A stretch of DNA of 64,000 bases from Pseudonocardia autotrophica. Lineage in GTDB: Bacteria; Actinomycetota; Actinomycetes; Mycobacteriales; Pseudonocardiaceae. Each line of letters opens with the position of its first letter. Positions within the stretch are counted from its first letter, which is position 1. The translations under genes were made by a program, and so were the position numbers. This document shows, piece after piece, positions 31,721 to 41,751 of the stretch. A model generated the notes under the pieces. The model saw only the letters and a list, made by a program, of their open reading frames with translations, was not told where the DNA came from and did not search any database. Location: positions 4,588,001 through 4,652,000 of the forward strand of contig NZ_AP018920.1 of the NCBI RefSeq assembly GCF_003945385.1, written 5' to 3'.

Positions 31721-33934
31721 TCAGGCCGCGCGGGCGGACCGGACGAGGTCCCCCACGCTCTCGGCGGTCAGCTCGTCCAGTGTCACCAGTTCGCCGCCGG
31801 CCGACGCGGCGAGCGGCGCGGCCAGTCCGAGCCGGACGTGCCCGCTCTCGCAGTCCACGACGACGGTGTGCACGCCGTCGTCGGCCAGCAGCGCGGCCGC
31901 GCGGCGGGCGTCGGCCACCGGGTCACCGCCGGGGCGGGCCGGCACCGTCGCCCGGCCGTCGGTCAGCAGCACGACGAGCGGACGGCGGCGGGGATCGCGG
32001 CGGCGTTCGGCGGCGAGCACCGAGCGGGCCCGCAGGAGCCCCTCGGCGAGCGGGGTCCGCCCGCCGGTGCGCAGGGTCGCGAGCCGTTGCTGCGCGGTCG
32101 GGACCGACGAGGTCGGCGGCAGGGTCAGCTCGGCGGTCCTGGCCCGGAACGTCACCAGCCCGACCTTGTCGCGACGCTGGTAGGCGTCACGCAGCAGCCC
32201 GAGGACGGCGCCGGAGACGGCCGTCATCCGCTTCCGCGCGGCCATCGACCCGGACGCGTCGACGACGAACAGCACGAGGTTCCCCTCGCGTCCCTCCCGC
32301 TCGGCGCGGCGCAGGTCGCCGCGCTGCACGAGCAGCCCCGGCCCGCTGCGACCGCGTTGCGCCTGGTGCGGCGCGGCGGCCAGCACGGTGGCGGGCAGGT
32401 GCAGGTCGGCGGCCCGGGTGGTGCCCGAGTCGGTCGGCCGGACGACCCGGCCGGCGTCGGTGCGGGCCCGCGACCGGCGTCCGGGGGCGCCCGCGCCGAG
32501 CCCGGGGACGGCGAACTTGCGGATCGTCGCCCGGCGCAGCTTCGCGGCGTCCCCGACGACGAGGGCGCGCCCCTCCCCGCCGTCGCCGCCCGGTCGCTGC
32601 TCCCGGCCGGCGCCGTCCTCCGGTTCCGCGGAGTCGTTCGCCGGGTCCGGTGCCTCGGACGACTGCTCGGTGCCGTCGGCCGGATCGTGGCCGTCCCGCG
32701 CCGAGCCGTCCGGGCGCTGCGGGGGGCCGGAGCCACCCGACTCGTCGGAGCCGCCGTCGGGGTCGGTGCCGGGATCGGTGCCGGGATCGATGCCGTCCGG
32801 CTCGGCGCCGTCGGTGTCCGCGGAGTCCGGGCCGTCCTGCGGGTCCGGGTCCTCGGGGCCGTCGGGGCCGCCACCGGGGTCCGGGTCGTCGTCCGGGCCG
32901 AGGTGTTCCTCGGCGTCGCGCAGGGCCTCCTCGAGGTCCTTCTCGTCGATGCCGGGCTCGTCGAACGGGTCGCGACGGCGCCGGTGCGGCAGGGCGAGCC
33001 GGGCGGCGACCCGGACGTCGTCCTCGACCACCGCGGTGCGCCCCTCCCAGGCCGCGTGCGCCGCGGCCGCCCGGCTGATCACCAGGTCGGCACGCATCCC
33101 GTCGACGTCGAAGCGGGCGCAGACGAACGCGATCCGGCGCAGCTCACGATCCGACAGCCGGACGCCCACGACCCGCTCCTGCGCGGCCCGTAGCCGGGCG
33201 GCGGTGTCCGCCTCGGCGCCGGCGAACCGGCTGGCGAACCCGGCCGGGTCGTCCTCGAAGGACAGCCGCCGCCGGGTCACCTCGACCCGGGTGTCGACGT
33301 CGCGCGAGGCCCGCACCTCCACGGTCAGCCCGAACCGGTCGAGCAGCTGCGGGCGCAGCTCGCCCTCCTCCGGGTTCATGGTGCCGACCAGCAGGAACCG
33401 GGCCGCGTGCGAGACCGAGACGCCGTCCCGCTCGACGTGCGCGCGGCCCATCGCGGCCGCGTCGAGGAGCAGATCGACGAGGTGGTCGTGCAGCAGGTTG
33501 ACCTCGTCGACGTAGAGCACCCCGCGGTGCGCGTCGGCGAGCAGACCCGGCTGATAGGCGCGCTTGCCCTCGGACAGCGCGCGTTCCAGGTCGAGCGACC
33601 CGACGAGGCGGTCCTCGGTCGCGCCGACCGGCAGCTCCACCAGCCGGGCCGGACGGCGTGTGCTCGCCTCACCCAGCAGGTGCGGTCCGTCCGGGCAGGC
33701 CGGGTCCGGCGCGGCCGGGTCGCAGCCGAACCGGCAGCCCTCGACGACGTCGAGATCCGGCAGCAGCGCGGCCAGCGCCCGCACGGCCGTCGACTTCGCG
33801 GTGCCCTTCTCGCCGCGCACCAGTACCCCGCCGACCCCCGGGTGCACGGCGTTGAGCAGCAGCGCCAGCCGCAGGTCGTCGTGCCCGACGACGGCGGAGA
33901 ACGGGAATCGAAGGGACGTCACCGCAGCGTTCAC
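31721..33934 (-). CDS. ChlI-ChlD-type fusion metal chelatase subunit
   Basis: 737 residues from GTG 33934, overlapping the cobQ stop (GTGA). The N-terminal AAA+ module has [40 protein letters not shown] and [20 protein letters not shown]. An acidic Asp/Pro/Gly-rich linker covers about 345-460. The C-terminal von Willebrand A domain carries the metal site [17 protein letters not shown] and [12 protein letters not shown]. This fused form replaces CobS/CobT-like subunits in many actinobacteria. The large catalytic subunit CobN is not in the window, so this is an ATPase partner of cobalt or magnesium chelation; cobalt is inferred from the operon. Confidence 0.88.
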   Translation of the reverse strand: MNAAVTSLRFPFSAVVGHDDLRLALLLNAVHPGVGGVLVRGEKGTAKSTAVRALAALLPDLDVVEGCRFGCDPAAPDPACPDGPHLLGEASTRRPARLVELPVGATEDRLVGSLDLERALSEGKRAYQPGLLADAHRGVLYVDEVNLLHDHLVDLLLDAAAMGRAHVERDGVSVSHAARFLLVGTMNPEEGELRPQLLDRFGLTVEVRASRDVDTRVEVTRRRLSFEDDPAGFASRFAGAEADTAARLRAAQERVVGVRLSDRELRRIAFVCARFDVDGMRADLVISRAAAAHAAWEGRTAVVEDDVRVAARLALPHRRRRDPFDEPGIDEKDLEEALRDAEEHLGPDDDPDPGGGPDGPEDPDPQDGPDSADTDGAEPDGIDPGTDPGTDPDGGSDESGGSGPPQRPDGSARDGHDPADGTEQSSEAPDPANDSAEPEDGAGREQRPGGDGGEGRALVVGDAAKLRRATIRKFAVPGLGAGAPGRRSRARTDAGRVVRPTDSGTTRAADLHLPATVLAAAPHQAQRGRSGPGLLVQRGDLRRAEREGREGNLVLFVVDASGSMAARKRMTAVSGAVLGLLRDAYQRRDKVGLVTFRARTAELTLPPTSSVPTAQQRLATLRTGGRTPLAEGLLRARSVLAAERRRDPRRRPLVVLLTDGRATVPARPGGDPVADARRAAALLADDGVHTVVVDCESGHVRLGLAAPLAASAGGELVTLDELTAESVGDLVRSARAA

Positions 33935-35469
33935 CTGGCCGAGGCTGCCAGACCGGACGTCAGCACCGGGAGATCCGCCGGTGCTCCGTGTCGGATCACA
34001 TGTTCAAGTGACGACGTGTCCATGTGTTGTTCGACCAGGTCGGCCAGCAGATCGGCCTGCCGGGTCCGCTCCGCCGCGAACGACGTGTCGTCCGCCACCC
34101 GGAAGCCGTCCCGGTCCGCCTCGGCGGCCAGCCGGGTGAGCAGCGCGCGCCGGAAGCCGTCGTTCTCGGCGAGGCCGTGCCAGTGCGTCCCCAGCACGTT
34201 CCCCCGGTCGGATCCCTCGTCGCCGATCAGCCCGGGATCACCGGAGCGCACGACCCGGCCGTGGTGGATCTCGTATCCGGTGACCGGCTGCCCCCATGCG
34301 GTCGACGTCGGGGTGCCCAGGTGCTTGTCCCGGTCGAAGGCGATCTCCAGGTCGAGCAGACCCAGCCCGTCGACCGCGGTGCCGGGCGTCGCCTCCACCC
34401 CGTGCGGGTCGGTGATCGTGCGGCCCAGCATCTGGTAGCCACCGCAGATCCCGAGCACCGGGCGTCCGACGGCGGCGTGCGCGGCCACCGCGTCGGCCAT
34501 CCCGGACGACCGCAGCCACCCGAGGTCCGAGACGGTGGACTTCGAGCCGGGCAGCACGACGACGTCGGTGTCGGCGATCCGCGACGGTTCGGTCACGTAC
34601 CGGACGGCGACGCCCGGCTCGCAGGCCAGCGCCTCGGCGTCGGTGGCGTTCGAGATCCGGGGCAGCCGGATCACCGACACCCGCAGCCACTGCGCGCCGC
34701 GCGGCGGGGCGGGCCTGCCGAGCACGCCGTCGGCGACGGCGGAGAGCGAGTCCTCGGCGTCCAGCCACAGTCCCTCGGCGAACGGCAGCACTCCCAGCGT
34801 CGGACGGCCGGTCAGCGTCAGCAGCTGCTCCAGCCCCGGTTCGAGCAGCCGGACGTCCCCCCGGAATTTGTTGATCACGAACCCGGCGACGAGTGCCTGG
34901 TCGGCCGGTTCGAGGACGCCGAGGGTGCCGAACAGGTGCGCCAGCACCCCGCCCCGGTCGATGTCCCCGACGACGAGTACCGGGAGGTCGTTGCGCCGGG
35001 CGAAGCCCATGTTGGCCAGGTCGGTGGGGCGCAGGTTGATCTCCGCCGGCGAGCCGGCACCCTCGCAGACGACGACGTCGTAGCGCTCCCGCAGCCGGCT
35101 CAGCGAGTCGGCCACCACCTCCGCCAGCGCCGCGGTGCGGTGCCGGTAGGACAGCGCCGACACCTGCCCGTCGGCCCGCCCCCGGACGACGACCTGGGAG
35201 GTGCGGTCGCTCCCCGGCTTCAGCAGCACCGGATTGAGGTCGACGCCGGGCGCGATCCCGCAGGCGTGCGCCTGCATCGCCTGTGCCCGGCCGATCTCGC
35301 CGCCGTCCGGGGTGACGACCGAGTTGTTGCTCATGTTCTGGGCCTTGAACGGCGCCACCGACACCCCGCGCCGGTGCAGCCAGCGGCAGATCCCCGCGAC
35401 CACGGCGCTCTTGCCCGCGTCCGAGGTCGTTCCGGCGATCAACACCGCGCCCGAGAGGTCGACTGCCAC
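33931..35469 (-). CDS. cobQ: cobyric acid synthase
   Basis: 512 residues from GTG 35469. It amidates side chains b, d, e and g of adenosylcobyrinate diamide. The N-terminal motif [20 protein letters not shown] and [16 protein letters not shown] are diagnostic, as are [13 protein letters not shown] and, in the amidotransferase domain, [14 protein letters not shown] with the nucleophile Cys. It is the first gene of the minus-strand operon cobQ, chelatase, cobO, cobB, cbiG, judged from the overlaps. No riboswitch is visible in the 41-bp gap to SURF1. Confidence 0.95.
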   Translation of the reverse strand: MAVDLSGAVLIAGTTSDAGKSAVVAGICRWLHRRGVSVAPFKAQNMSNNSVVTPDGGEIGRAQAMQAHACGIAPGVDLNPVLLKPGSDRTSQVVVRGRADGQVSALSYRHRTAALAEVVADSLSRLRERYDVVVCEGAGSPAEINLRPTDLANMGFARRNDLPVLVVGDIDRGGVLAHLFGTLGVLEPADQALVAGFVINKFRGDVRLLEPGLEQLLTLTGRPTLGVLPFAEGLWLDAEDSLSAVADGVLGRPAPPRGAQWLRVSVIRLPRISNATDAEALACEPGVAVRYVTEPSRIADTDVVVLPGSKSTVSDLGWLRSSGMADAVAAHAAVGRPVLGICGGYQMLGRTITDPHGVEATPGTAVDGLGLLDLEIAFDRDKHLGTPTSTAWGQPVTGYEIHHGRVVRSGDPGLIGDEGSDRGNVLGTHWHGLAENDGFRRALLTRLAAEADRDGFRVADDTSFAAERTRQADLLADLVEQHMDTSSLEHVIRHGAPADLPVLTSGLAASAR

Positions 35470-35497
35470 ACCGGTCAGTATCCCCGTCGGCCACGAC

Positions 35498-35503
35498 TAC
35501 CCT
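35498..35503 (+). promoter_or_regulatory. -10 element TACCCT for the SURF1 gene
   Basis: TACCCT ends seven bases before GTG 35511, predicting a leaderless mRNA. It lies in a 41-bp gap with the divergent cobQ start. Confidence 0.55.
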
Positions 35504-35510
35504 GGACGGC

Positions 35511-36326
35511 GTGCGCTTCCTGCTCCGGCCCGGCTGGCTCGCCTTCATCGGCGTCGTCTGTGCGTTCGTGGTTGCCTGCTACACGCTGCTGGCGCCGTGG
35601 CAGTTCGGCCGCGAGGCCGAACGGGAGTCGCAGAACGCCGCCATCGCCGCCGCCCACGACACCCCGGCGGTCCCGTTCGCCGAGCTGGTCCCGCCGGGGG
35701 CGGCCGTGTCGTCCGACGACATCTGGCGCCGGGTCGAGCTGACCGGCACCTTCGAGCGCGACGCCGAGTCGCTGGTCCGGCTCCGGGTCGTCGACGGCGC
35801 GCCCGCCTACGAGGTGCTGACGCCGCTGCGGCTCACCGACGGTCGCCTGGTCGTGGTCAACCGCGGCACGGTCGCCGCCGGTGAGGGCGGCGTCGTCCCC
35901 GACATCGCGGCCGCCCCGGACGGGACCGTGAACGTCGAGGGCCGGCTGCGGCTCAACGAGAACGACCCGCAGGGCAGGCCGCCGCTGCTCGACGGCGGCA
36001 CCCGGCAGATCTACGCGGCCGACTCGCGCGCGGTCGCCGAGGCGACCGGGACCACCCCGGTCGAGGGGATCGTCTCCCTGGACGAGGGCCAGGCCGGCGT
36101 GCTGAACCCGATCCCGATCGCGCCGCCGGGCGGCGGGGCGCCGTTCAGCAACTTCTCCTACGCGCTGCAGTGGCTGACCTTCGGCGTGGTCGCACTGGTC
36201 GCGCTGGTGATCTTCATCCGGCTGGAGCTGCTGCAGCGGCGCGGCCGCCGGGACCCACGCGGCAGCCTGCGCGAGCAGCTCTCCGGCCGGGACGGCTACG
36301 GCGGCGAGGGCCGCGCGGACCGGTGA
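35511..36326 (+). CDS. SURF1-family cytochrome oxidase assembly protein
   Basis: 271 residues with two membrane helices, near 8-28 (WLAFIGVVCAFVVACYTLL) and 222-242 (WLTFGVVALVALVIFI), separated by an extracytoplasmic domain with the family motifs APWQFGREAERES and LTPLRLTDGRLVVVNRG. SURF1 helps insert haem a into cytochrome oxidase subunit I, and so belongs with ctaE and the qcr genes at 1-3 kb. The downstream protein at 36,379 may be cotranscribed. Confidence 0.9.
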   Translation: MRFLLRPGWLAFIGVVCAFVVACYTLLAPWQFGREAERESQNAAIAAAHDTPAVPFAELVPPGAAVSSDDIWRRVELTGTFERDAESLVRLRVVDGAPAYEVLTPLRLTDGRLVVVNRGTVAAGEGGVVPDIAAAPDGTVNVEGRLRLNENDPQGRPPLLDGGTRQIYAADSRAVAEATGTTPVEGIVSLDEGQAGVLNPIPIAPPGGGAPFSNFSYALQWLTFGVVALVALVIFIRLELLQRRGRRDPRGSLREQLSGRDGYGGEGRADR

Positions 36327-36378
36327 CCGCCCGGCGCTAGGGTCTCGCGCGCACACATCCCGCTCCCCGAGGAGAGAC

Positions 36379-36777
36379 ATGGACCGCGCGACCGCTTTCC
36401 GGGCCCTTCGTGACGTCGGCGCCGCCGCCTGGTTCGGCGGCTCGCTGATGGGCGTCTCCGGGCTGAACGCCGCAGCGGACGCTGCGGGCGGGCCCGCCGA
36501 CCGGCAGCGCGTCGCGACCGCGGGCTGGTCCACCTGGACGCCGATCGCCCGGGCCGCGCTCGCCGCGACCCTCACCGGTGGTCTCGGCCAGCTCGCGACC
36601 CGGCGCGCCACCGGCGACGCCGTCGGGGTCGGCCTGACCGTCGCCGCGGCCGGCCTGACGGTGGGCACCGCGGTACTGGGAGCACGCGACGACGCCCCGA
36701 AGGACGCGATCCGCGCCGCCGAGTGGGCCGTCCCGGCGCTGCTCGCGGGCGTGATCCTCAGCGGCGCCCGCCGGTGA
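36379..36777 (+). CDS. small membrane protein of unknown function
   Basis: 132 residues from ATG 36379, with GAGGAGA six bases upstream. Hydrophobic segments near 14-32, 52-75, 82-100 and 115-130, rich in Ala and Gly, suggest three or four membrane helices. I do not recognise a family by name. It follows SURF1 by 52 bp and may be co-expressed. Confidence 0.65.
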   Translation: MDRATAFRALRDVGAAAWFGGSLMGVSGLNAAADAAGGPADRQRVATAGWSTWTPIARAALAATLTGGLGQLATRRATGDAVGVGLTVAAAGLTVGTAVLGARDDAPKDAIRAAEWAVPALLAGVILSGARR

Positions 36778-36800
36778 GCCCAGGCGCTCACCCGGCGAGT

Positions 36801-36819
36801 TCGCTCACCGGGTGAGCGA
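36801..36819. terminator. short palindrome after the small membrane protein gene
   Basis: TCGCTCACC, one base, GGTGAGCGA. It repeats the CGCTCACC core of the larger hairpin 30 bp further on and may assist termination on the plus strand. Confidence 0.5.
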
Positions 36820-36847
36820 TCGGCCCGTGCTGTCCGGCCTCGCTCCA

Positions 36848-36878
36848 CCGGAACCGCTCACCTGGTGAGCGGTTCCGG
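36848..36878. terminator. bidirectional terminator between convergent genes, containing the cobD stop codon
   Basis: Two perfectly complementary 15-base arms (CCGGAACCGCTCACC and its complement) flank a single T. The cobD stop codon lies within the left arm. It separates the SURF1 transcription unit from cobD. Confidence 0.7.
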
Positions 36879-37829
36879 ATGTACTCCCCCACTGCGGGGC
36901 CGGCCCGTCGCGTACGCCACGCCGACCGCCAGCGCCCCGGCCGCGGCGGCCACCAGTCTCGACAGCCGCGCGGCCCGCACCAGGTCCCCCTGGCGGGGCG
37001 GGTGCCCGTCGCCCAGGGCGGGCCGGTTCTCGGTGCCGTGGGCGTAGGTCGTCGGTCCGCCCAGCCGCAGGCCCAGTGCGCCGGCGGCGGTGGCCTCGAC
37101 CGGTCCGGCGTTCGGGCTGGGATGACCGGCGGCGTCGCGGCGCCAGGCGCGCAGGGCGGCCCGCGACGATCCGCCGACCAGCGGGGCGATGGCGACGGTG
37201 AGCAGGGCGGTGACCCGCGACGGGACCAGGTTCACCAGGTCGTCGAGCCGCGCGCAGGCCCAGCCGAACCGCTCGTAGCGGGCCGACCGGTAGCCGACCA
37301 TGGCGTCCAGGGTGTTCACCGCGCGATACCCGAGCAGCCCGGGCACACCGGCGACGGCGCCCCAGACCAGTGGCCCGACCACCGCGTCCGAGGTGTTCTC
37401 GGCCAGCGACTCCACCCCGGCGCGGGCCATGCCGTCGGGGTCGAGCAGCGCGGGATCGCGGGCGCACAGATGGGTCACCCGCGTCCGGGCCGCCGCCCGG
37501 TCGTCCGCGGCGAGCGCCGCCGCGAGCGCGGCCCCCTCTCCGATCAGCGACGTCCCGCCGAGCACCGCCCAGGTCGACACGGCGGTGACGGCGGTCCGGG
37601 TGACCGGTCCGCCCACCCGCCCGGCCGGCACACCGGCCGCGACCGTGCCGCCGACCAGCACCACCGCGTACACCGCCCCGGCGACGCGGGAGTCGCGGTA
37701 CAGCCACCGCTCCAGCCCGGCCGCGAGCGTGCCGAACGCCGCGACCGGATGCCCGCGCCGCGGGTCGCCGAGCATCGCGTCCGCCAGGATCCCGATCATC
37801 AGCCCGGCCGCCCGGGCGCCGTCGCGCAT
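36858..37829 (-). CDS. cobD: adenosylcobinamide-phosphate synthase
   Basis: 323 residues of the CobD/CbiB membrane family, which attaches the aminopropanol arm to adenosylcobyric acid. LMIGILADAMLGDPRRGHPV, GVESLAENTSDAVVGPLVWG, GYRAVNTLDAMVGYRSARYE and ARLDDLVNLVPSRVTALL are the family signatures, with several membrane segments. It is separated from the cobQ operon by the SURF1 unit but transcribed in the same direction. Confidence 0.94.
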   Translation of the reverse strand: MRDGARAAGLMIGILADAMLGDPRRGHPVAAFGTLAAGLERWLYRDSRVAGAVYAVVLVGGTVAAGVPAGRVGGPVTRTAVTAVSTWAVLGGTSLIGEGAALAAALAADDRAAARTRVTHLCARDPALLDPDGMARAGVESLAENTSDAVVGPLVWGAVAGVPGLLGYRAVNTLDAMVGYRSARYERFGWACARLDDLVNLVPSRVTALLTVAIAPLVGGSSRAALRAWRRDAAGHPSPNAGPVEATAAGALGLRLGGPTTYAHGTENRPALGDGHPPRQGDLVRAARLSRLVAAAAGALAVGVAYATGRPRSGGVHPEPLTR

Positions 37830-37880
37830 GCGGCTGACGGTAGGTCGGCACGCTGATCACCGAACAGGCAGGATCACCCC

Positions 37881-38516
37881 ATGCGCACCGACCACTCGCC
37901 GGACGAACTGGGCACCGGACCGTTCTACAAGCTGCTGACCAGTGTCGTCGTCCCCCGGCCGATCGCATGGGTGTCCACCCGTTCCGCCGCGGGCGTGGAC
38001 AACCTGGCACCGCACTCGTTCTTCACGGTCTCCTGCGTCGACCCGCCGATGGTCCAGTTCACCTCGGTCGGGAAGAAGGACTCGTTGCGCAACGTCTCGG
38101 AGACCCGGGAGTTCGTGGTGTGCCTGGCCGGGGAGCCGATGTTCGAGAAGATCAACGCCACCGGGACCGACTTCCCGTCCGAGATCAGCGAGTTCACCTC
38201 GGTCGGGCTCACCGCGGAGCCGAGCACCGTCGTGACCCCGAGCCGGGTGGCGGAGTCCCCGGTCGCGCTGGAGTGCGTGCTGCACTCGGCGATCGAACTC
38301 GGGGACTCCACCGTGGTGATCGGGCGGGTGGTGAACGCCGCCATCGACGACGACGTGTTCACCACCGATGCTCGCGGCACCTCACTGCCCGACGTGCGCC
38401 GGCTCGCCCCGCTGGCCCGGCTCGGCCGCAACGAGTGGTCCCGGCTCGGCGAGATCATCGAGATCGCCCGGATCCCCTACCGCGAGTGGCCGGGCCACTA
38501 CGCGGCCGACGACTGA
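37881..38516 (+). CDS. flavin reductase-like (FMN-binding split barrel) protein
   Basis: 211 residues from ATG 37881. YKLLTSVVVPRPIAWVSTRS, NLAPHSFFTVSCVDPPMVQF and SVGKKDSLRNVSETREFVV are the FMN-binding segments of the split-barrel flavin reductase family. It probably reduces or binds FMN for another enzyme; the partner is unknown. It converges with the acyl-CoA synthetase gene, 12 bp away. Confidence 0.88.
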   Translation: MRTDHSPDELGTGPFYKLLTSVVVPRPIAWVSTRSAAGVDNLAPHSFFTVSCVDPPMVQFTSVGKKDSLRNVSETREFVVCLAGEPMFEKINATGTDFPSEISEFTSVGLTAEPSTVVTPSRVAESPVALECVLHSAIELGDSTVVIGRVVNAAIDDDVFTTDARGTSLPDVRRLAPLARLGRNEWSRLGEIIEIARIPYREWPGHYAADD

Positions 38517-38528
38517 CCGGCCGGCGCC

Positions 38529-40226
38529 CTACAGCGTGTACTCCGTCCCGACCTCGGCCTGCGGGTCGGAGTGGATCTCGTTCTCCCGGCCGCGCAGCTC
38601 GACCCGGCGGATCTTCCCGGAGATCGTCTTGGGCAGCTCGAAGAACTCCAGCCGGCGGATCCGCTTGTAGGGCGCGAGATTGTCGTAGGCGAACCGCAGG
38701 ATGTCGGTCGCCGTCGCCTCGGTCGGCTCGTGCCCGGCGGCGAGCACCACGTAGGCCTTCGGCACGGCGAGCCGCACCGGGTCCGGCGACGGCACCACCG
38801 CGGCCTCGGCGACCGCCGGGTGCTCGATGAGCACGCTCTCCAGCTCGAACGGGCTGATCCGGTAGTCGCTGGCCTTGAAGACGTCGTCGGCGCGGCCGAC
38901 GTAGGTGATGTAGCCGTCCGCGTCCCGCGAACCCACGTCACCGGTGTGGTAGAAGCCGCCGGCCATCGCCTCGGCGTTGCGCTCCGGGTCGTCGGCGTAG
39001 CCGACCATCAGCCCGGTCGGGCGGTGGTTCAGGTCGAGGCAGATCTCACCCTCGTCGCCGACCTCGCCGGTCGCCGGATCGACCAGCGCCACGACGAACC
39101 CGGGGATCGGGCGGCCCATCGAGCCCGGCTTCACCGGCTGCGAGGGCGAGTTCCCGATCTGCACCGACGACTCGGTCTGCCCGAACCCGTCCCGGATCCG
39201 CAGCCCCCACGCCTTCTCGACCTGCTCGATGACCTCCGGGTTGAGCGGCTCGCCGGCCCCGACGACCTTGGTCGGCGGGGTGTTCAGCGTCGACAGGTCG
39301 GCCTGGATCAGCATCCGCCACACCGTCGGCGGCGCGCAGAAGCTGGTCACTCCGCAGCGGTCGAGCACGCCGAGCACCGACTCGGCGTCGAACCGGGCGT
39401 AGTTCATCACCAGCACCGTCGCCTCGGCGATCCACGGCGCGAACACGTTCGACCAGGCGTGCTTGGCCCAGCCTGGCGAGGAGATGTTCAGGTGGACGTC
39501 GCCGGGCTCCAGCCCGATCCAGAACATCGTGGACAGGTGCCCCACCGGGTACGACGTGTGCGTGTGCTCCACCAGCTTCGGCTTCGCCGTGGTGCCCGAG
39601 GTGAAGTAGAGCAACAGCGTGTCGGACGCGGCGGTCCGACCGTCCGGGGTGAACTCGGCGTCCGCCGTGTAGGCCTCACCGGAGTAGTCACGCCAGCCCT
39701 GCACCGCACCGCGCACCGCGATCCGGGTGAAGTCGCCGGTGACCGCCTCGAACTTCGCCGTGTCCGACGCCGCGGCCACCACGTGCCGCGCCCCGCCCCG
39801 GTCCACCCGGTCCTGCAGGTCCGCCGGGGTCAGCAGGGTCGTCGCCGGGATGACGACGGCACCCAGCTTCATCGCCGCGAGCAGGGTCTCCCACAGCTCC
39901 AGCTGGTTGCCCAGCATCAGGATGACCCGGTCGCCGCGGCCGACGCCCTGGGCGCGCAGCCAGTTCGCGACCCGGTTCGACCGCTGCGCCAGCTCCGCGA
40001 AGGTCCAGTGCTCCTGCGAACCGTCCTGCTCGACGATCCAGAGTGCGCGCCGCGCGCCCCGCTCCGGATCGGCGGCCACCACGTCGAAGTGGTCCAGCGC
40101 GAAGTTGAACTCGTCGAGCTCCGGCCAGCGGAAGTCGCGGTAGGCGGTGGCGTAGTCCTCGCGGTGGGCCAGCAGGAAGTCGCGTGCGGCGAGGAACTTG
40201 TCCGTCGCCGCGGTACCGGACGCCAT
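38529..40226 (-). CDS. acyl-CoA synthetase (AMP-forming)
   Basis: 565 residues of the ANL superfamily: LLLYFTSGTTAKPKLVEHTH is the ATP-binding loop, DGFGQTESSVQIGN and YHTGDVGSRDADGYITYVGR are core motifs, and PKTISGKIRRVELR holds the C-terminal catalytic Lys. The sequence resembles medium-chain acyl-CoA or 2-aminobenzoate-type ligases. The substrate is a carboxylic acid of unknown chain length. Confidence 0.9.
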   Translation of the reverse strand: MASGTAATDKFLAARDFLLAHREDYATAYRDFRWPELDEFNFALDHFDVVAADPERGARRALWIVEQDGSQEHWTFAELAQRSNRVANWLRAQGVGRGDRVILMLGNQLELWETLLAAMKLGAVVIPATTLLTPADLQDRVDRGGARHVVAAASDTAKFEAVTGDFTRIAVRGAVQGWRDYSGEAYTADAEFTPDGRTAASDTLLLYFTSGTTAKPKLVEHTHTSYPVGHLSTMFWIGLEPGDVHLNISSPGWAKHAWSNVFAPWIAEATVLVMNYARFDAESVLGVLDRCGVTSFCAPPTVWRMLIQADLSTLNTPPTKVVGAGEPLNPEVIEQVEKAWGLRIRDGFGQTESSVQIGNSPSQPVKPGSMGRPIPGFVVALVDPATGEVGDEGEICLDLNHRPTGLMVGYADDPERNAEAMAGGFYHTGDVGSRDADGYITYVGRADDVFKASDYRISPFELESVLIEHPAVAEAAVVPSPDPVRLAVPKAYVVLAAGHEPTEATATDILRFAYDNLAPYKRIRRLEFFELPKTISGKIRRVELRGRENEIHSDPQAEVGTEYTL

Positions 40227-40393
40227 TCTCGTGCACCTCGTCGGGCTCGTGCCGGGGCTGCTCCCCGTCGCTCACCGGCGACCCTAATCACTCCGGCGGA
40301 CGTCGGCACCGTTCGTCCCGCCAGGTCCCCCGCCGGGCGGCGGTCACCGGAACGGGGCGGCGCCGCCTCCCCGGTCCGGCGCGGGGCCGGTCG

Positions 40394-40399
40394 TAAGGT
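40394..40399 (+). promoter_or_regulatory. -10 element TAAGGT for the lipoprotein gene
   Basis: TAAGGT ends six bases before GTG 40406; leaderless start predicted. The other 160 bp of this divergent gap show nothing else clear. Confidence 0.5.
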
Positions 40400-40405
40400 T
40401 CCCGC

Positions 40406-41086
40406 GTGACCGCACCGGACCTCCCGCAGGTGAGCACGGCCGGGGCCGCTCCGGGCCGTCCGGCCGGCATCCGGGTGGGCCGGCTCGGGCCGCGGCTGAT
40501 GCTGCGCGGCGCGTTCGTCGGCCTGGCGCTGCTGGTGCTGGTCGTGCTGCTCGTCGGCTGCGGGAACGCCGCACTTCCGGAGGCCCCGCCGGCACCCGCC
40601 CCGACGGCCTCGTCGACGATGCCGACGGGGTCGTCCACGTCGGCCGGACCGCCCGGATCGTCCGCGCCGCCTGCACCGTCTGCGCCGACCGCGCCGCCTG
40701 CACCGGCCGGCTCTCCGGCGCCGCCACCGGCCGCCCCCGCCCCCGCGGCGGGCCCGCGGCCCGCACCGGATCCGCAGGCGAAGGCCGCGCCCCGCGCGGA
40801 GCAGGACGTGCCGTCCTGGCCGGCAGGCGACGCCGCGACCGCACAGCGGATGCAGCAGCAGGCCGACCGCGGCGGCGACCCGTGGCTGCTCGACCCGCAG
40901 GAGGTCACGATCTCCTACGTCGGCGCCGAGCTGGAGTACCGCAATCCCGCGATCACCGAGCTGGCCCCGGGCAACTACGACGTCACCGACGGCCGGTCAC
41001 CGGCCAGGGCGACCGTCACCCTGGAGCAGACCGTGCGGCCCGGCCCCGGCGGGATCTGGCTGGTCACCGCCGTCACCCGGCACTGA
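40406..41086 (+). CDS. Pro/Ala-rich secreted or membrane-anchored protein, lipoprotein candidate
   Basis: 226 residues. A hydrophobic segment (LRGAFVGLALLVLVVLLVGC) ends in LVGCG at about residues 49-53, resembling a lipobox, although about 30 residues precede the helix, so it may instead be a type II membrane anchor. A Pro/Ala/Ser-rich linker covers about 58-135. A short C-terminal domain (PQEVTISYVGAELEYRNPAI) follows. No catalytic motif is recognised. A very strong hairpin begins directly after the stop codon. Confidence 0.65.
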   Translation: MTAPDLPQVSTAGAAPGRPAGIRVGRLGPRLMLRGAFVGLALLVLVVLLVGCGNAALPEAPPAPAPTASSTMPTGSSTSAGPPGSSAPPAPSAPTAPPAPAGSPAPPPAAPAPAAGPRPAPDPQAKAAPRAEQDVPSWPAGDAATAQRMQQQADRGGDPWLLDPQEVTISYVGAELEYRNPAITELAPGNYDVTDGRSPARATVTLEQTVRPGPGGIWLVTAVTRH

Positions 41087-41146
41087 GCCGTCGGCGACCA
41101 CCCGGTGTCACCGGATCCGGCGACACCCCGGGCCGTCGCCGACGGC
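41087..41146 (+). terminator. large nested hairpin after the lipoprotein gene
   Basis: The outer arms GCCGTCGGCGAC and its complement pair perfectly over 12 bases, starting at the base after the stop codon. Inside is a second stem, GGTGTC with GACACC. The structure lacks a U-tract, as usual here. Confidence 0.75.
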
Positions 41147-41157
41147 ACGCCCGTTCG

Positions 41158-41186
41158 TTGGACCTGCTGTGCCACTTCCGTATCGT
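41158..41186 (+). promoter_or_regulatory. canonical promoter upstream of the SsgA-like gene
   Basis: TTGGAC and TATCGT are separated by exactly 17 bases, close to the vegetative sigma factor consensus. The predicted start is near 41193, giving a 5' untranslated region of about 128 nt before ATG 41321. Confidence 0.6.
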
Positions 41187-41320
41187 GACGTGAACGACAG
41201 ATGGCGCGAACGGGTGAATCCTCGCCCGGGATGCAGCGCCGGAGGCCTGTCCGGCGATGTACCCGGTGAGACCGCGGCACACCACGGCGGTCCGGGGCAC
41301 GGTTTCGGAGGGCGAGCAGG

Positions 41321-41731
41321 ATGACCAGCGACTCGATCCAGCAGGACGTCTTCACCGTGCTGCACGGCCAGGCGTCCCCGATCGTGAGCCGCTGGGCGTT
41401 CCGGGCGGCAGATCCGTTCGCGATCTCGTTCTCCGTGCGCCGCTCCGCGGACCGCTGGATCGAGTGGCTGGTCGCCCGCGACCTGGTGATCGAGGGCCTG
41501 ACCACGCCGACCGGGATCGGCGACATCCGGATGGCACCGCGTCGGGTCGACGGCTACGACGTCGTCGAGATCGAGATCCGTTCGGACGGCGGAGCCGCGG
41601 TCCTCGAGGTCGACCGCGACCTGCTCGCCCAGTTCGTGGAGGCGACGCTGGAGATCGTCGACCTCGGCGAGGAGAACGACCACCTCGATCTCGACGGCGC
41701 CATCGCGCGGCTCACCGGCAGCGCGGCCTGA
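41321..41731 (+). CDS. SsgA-like (SALP) cell-division/sporulation protein
   Basis: 136 residues from ATG 41321, with GCGAGCAGG just upstream. FSVRRSADRWIEWLVARDLV, GIGDIRMAPRR and VVEIEIRSDGGAAVLEVDRD are the hallmarks of the SsgA/SsgB family, which in Streptomyces recruits FtsZ to division sites. Members occur in morphologically complex actinobacteria, which supports a filament-forming host. Family members near the SsgB type may act in vegetative division. Confidence 0.9.
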   Translation: MTSDSIQQDVFTVLHGQASPIVSRWAFRAADPFAISFSVRRSADRWIEWLVARDLVIEGLTTPTGIGDIRMAPRRVDGYDVVEIEIRSDGGAAVLEVDRDLLAQFVEATLEIVDLGEENDHLDLDGAIARLTGSAA

Positions 41732-41751
41732 CCCGTCCGGGTCGGTCCGGG

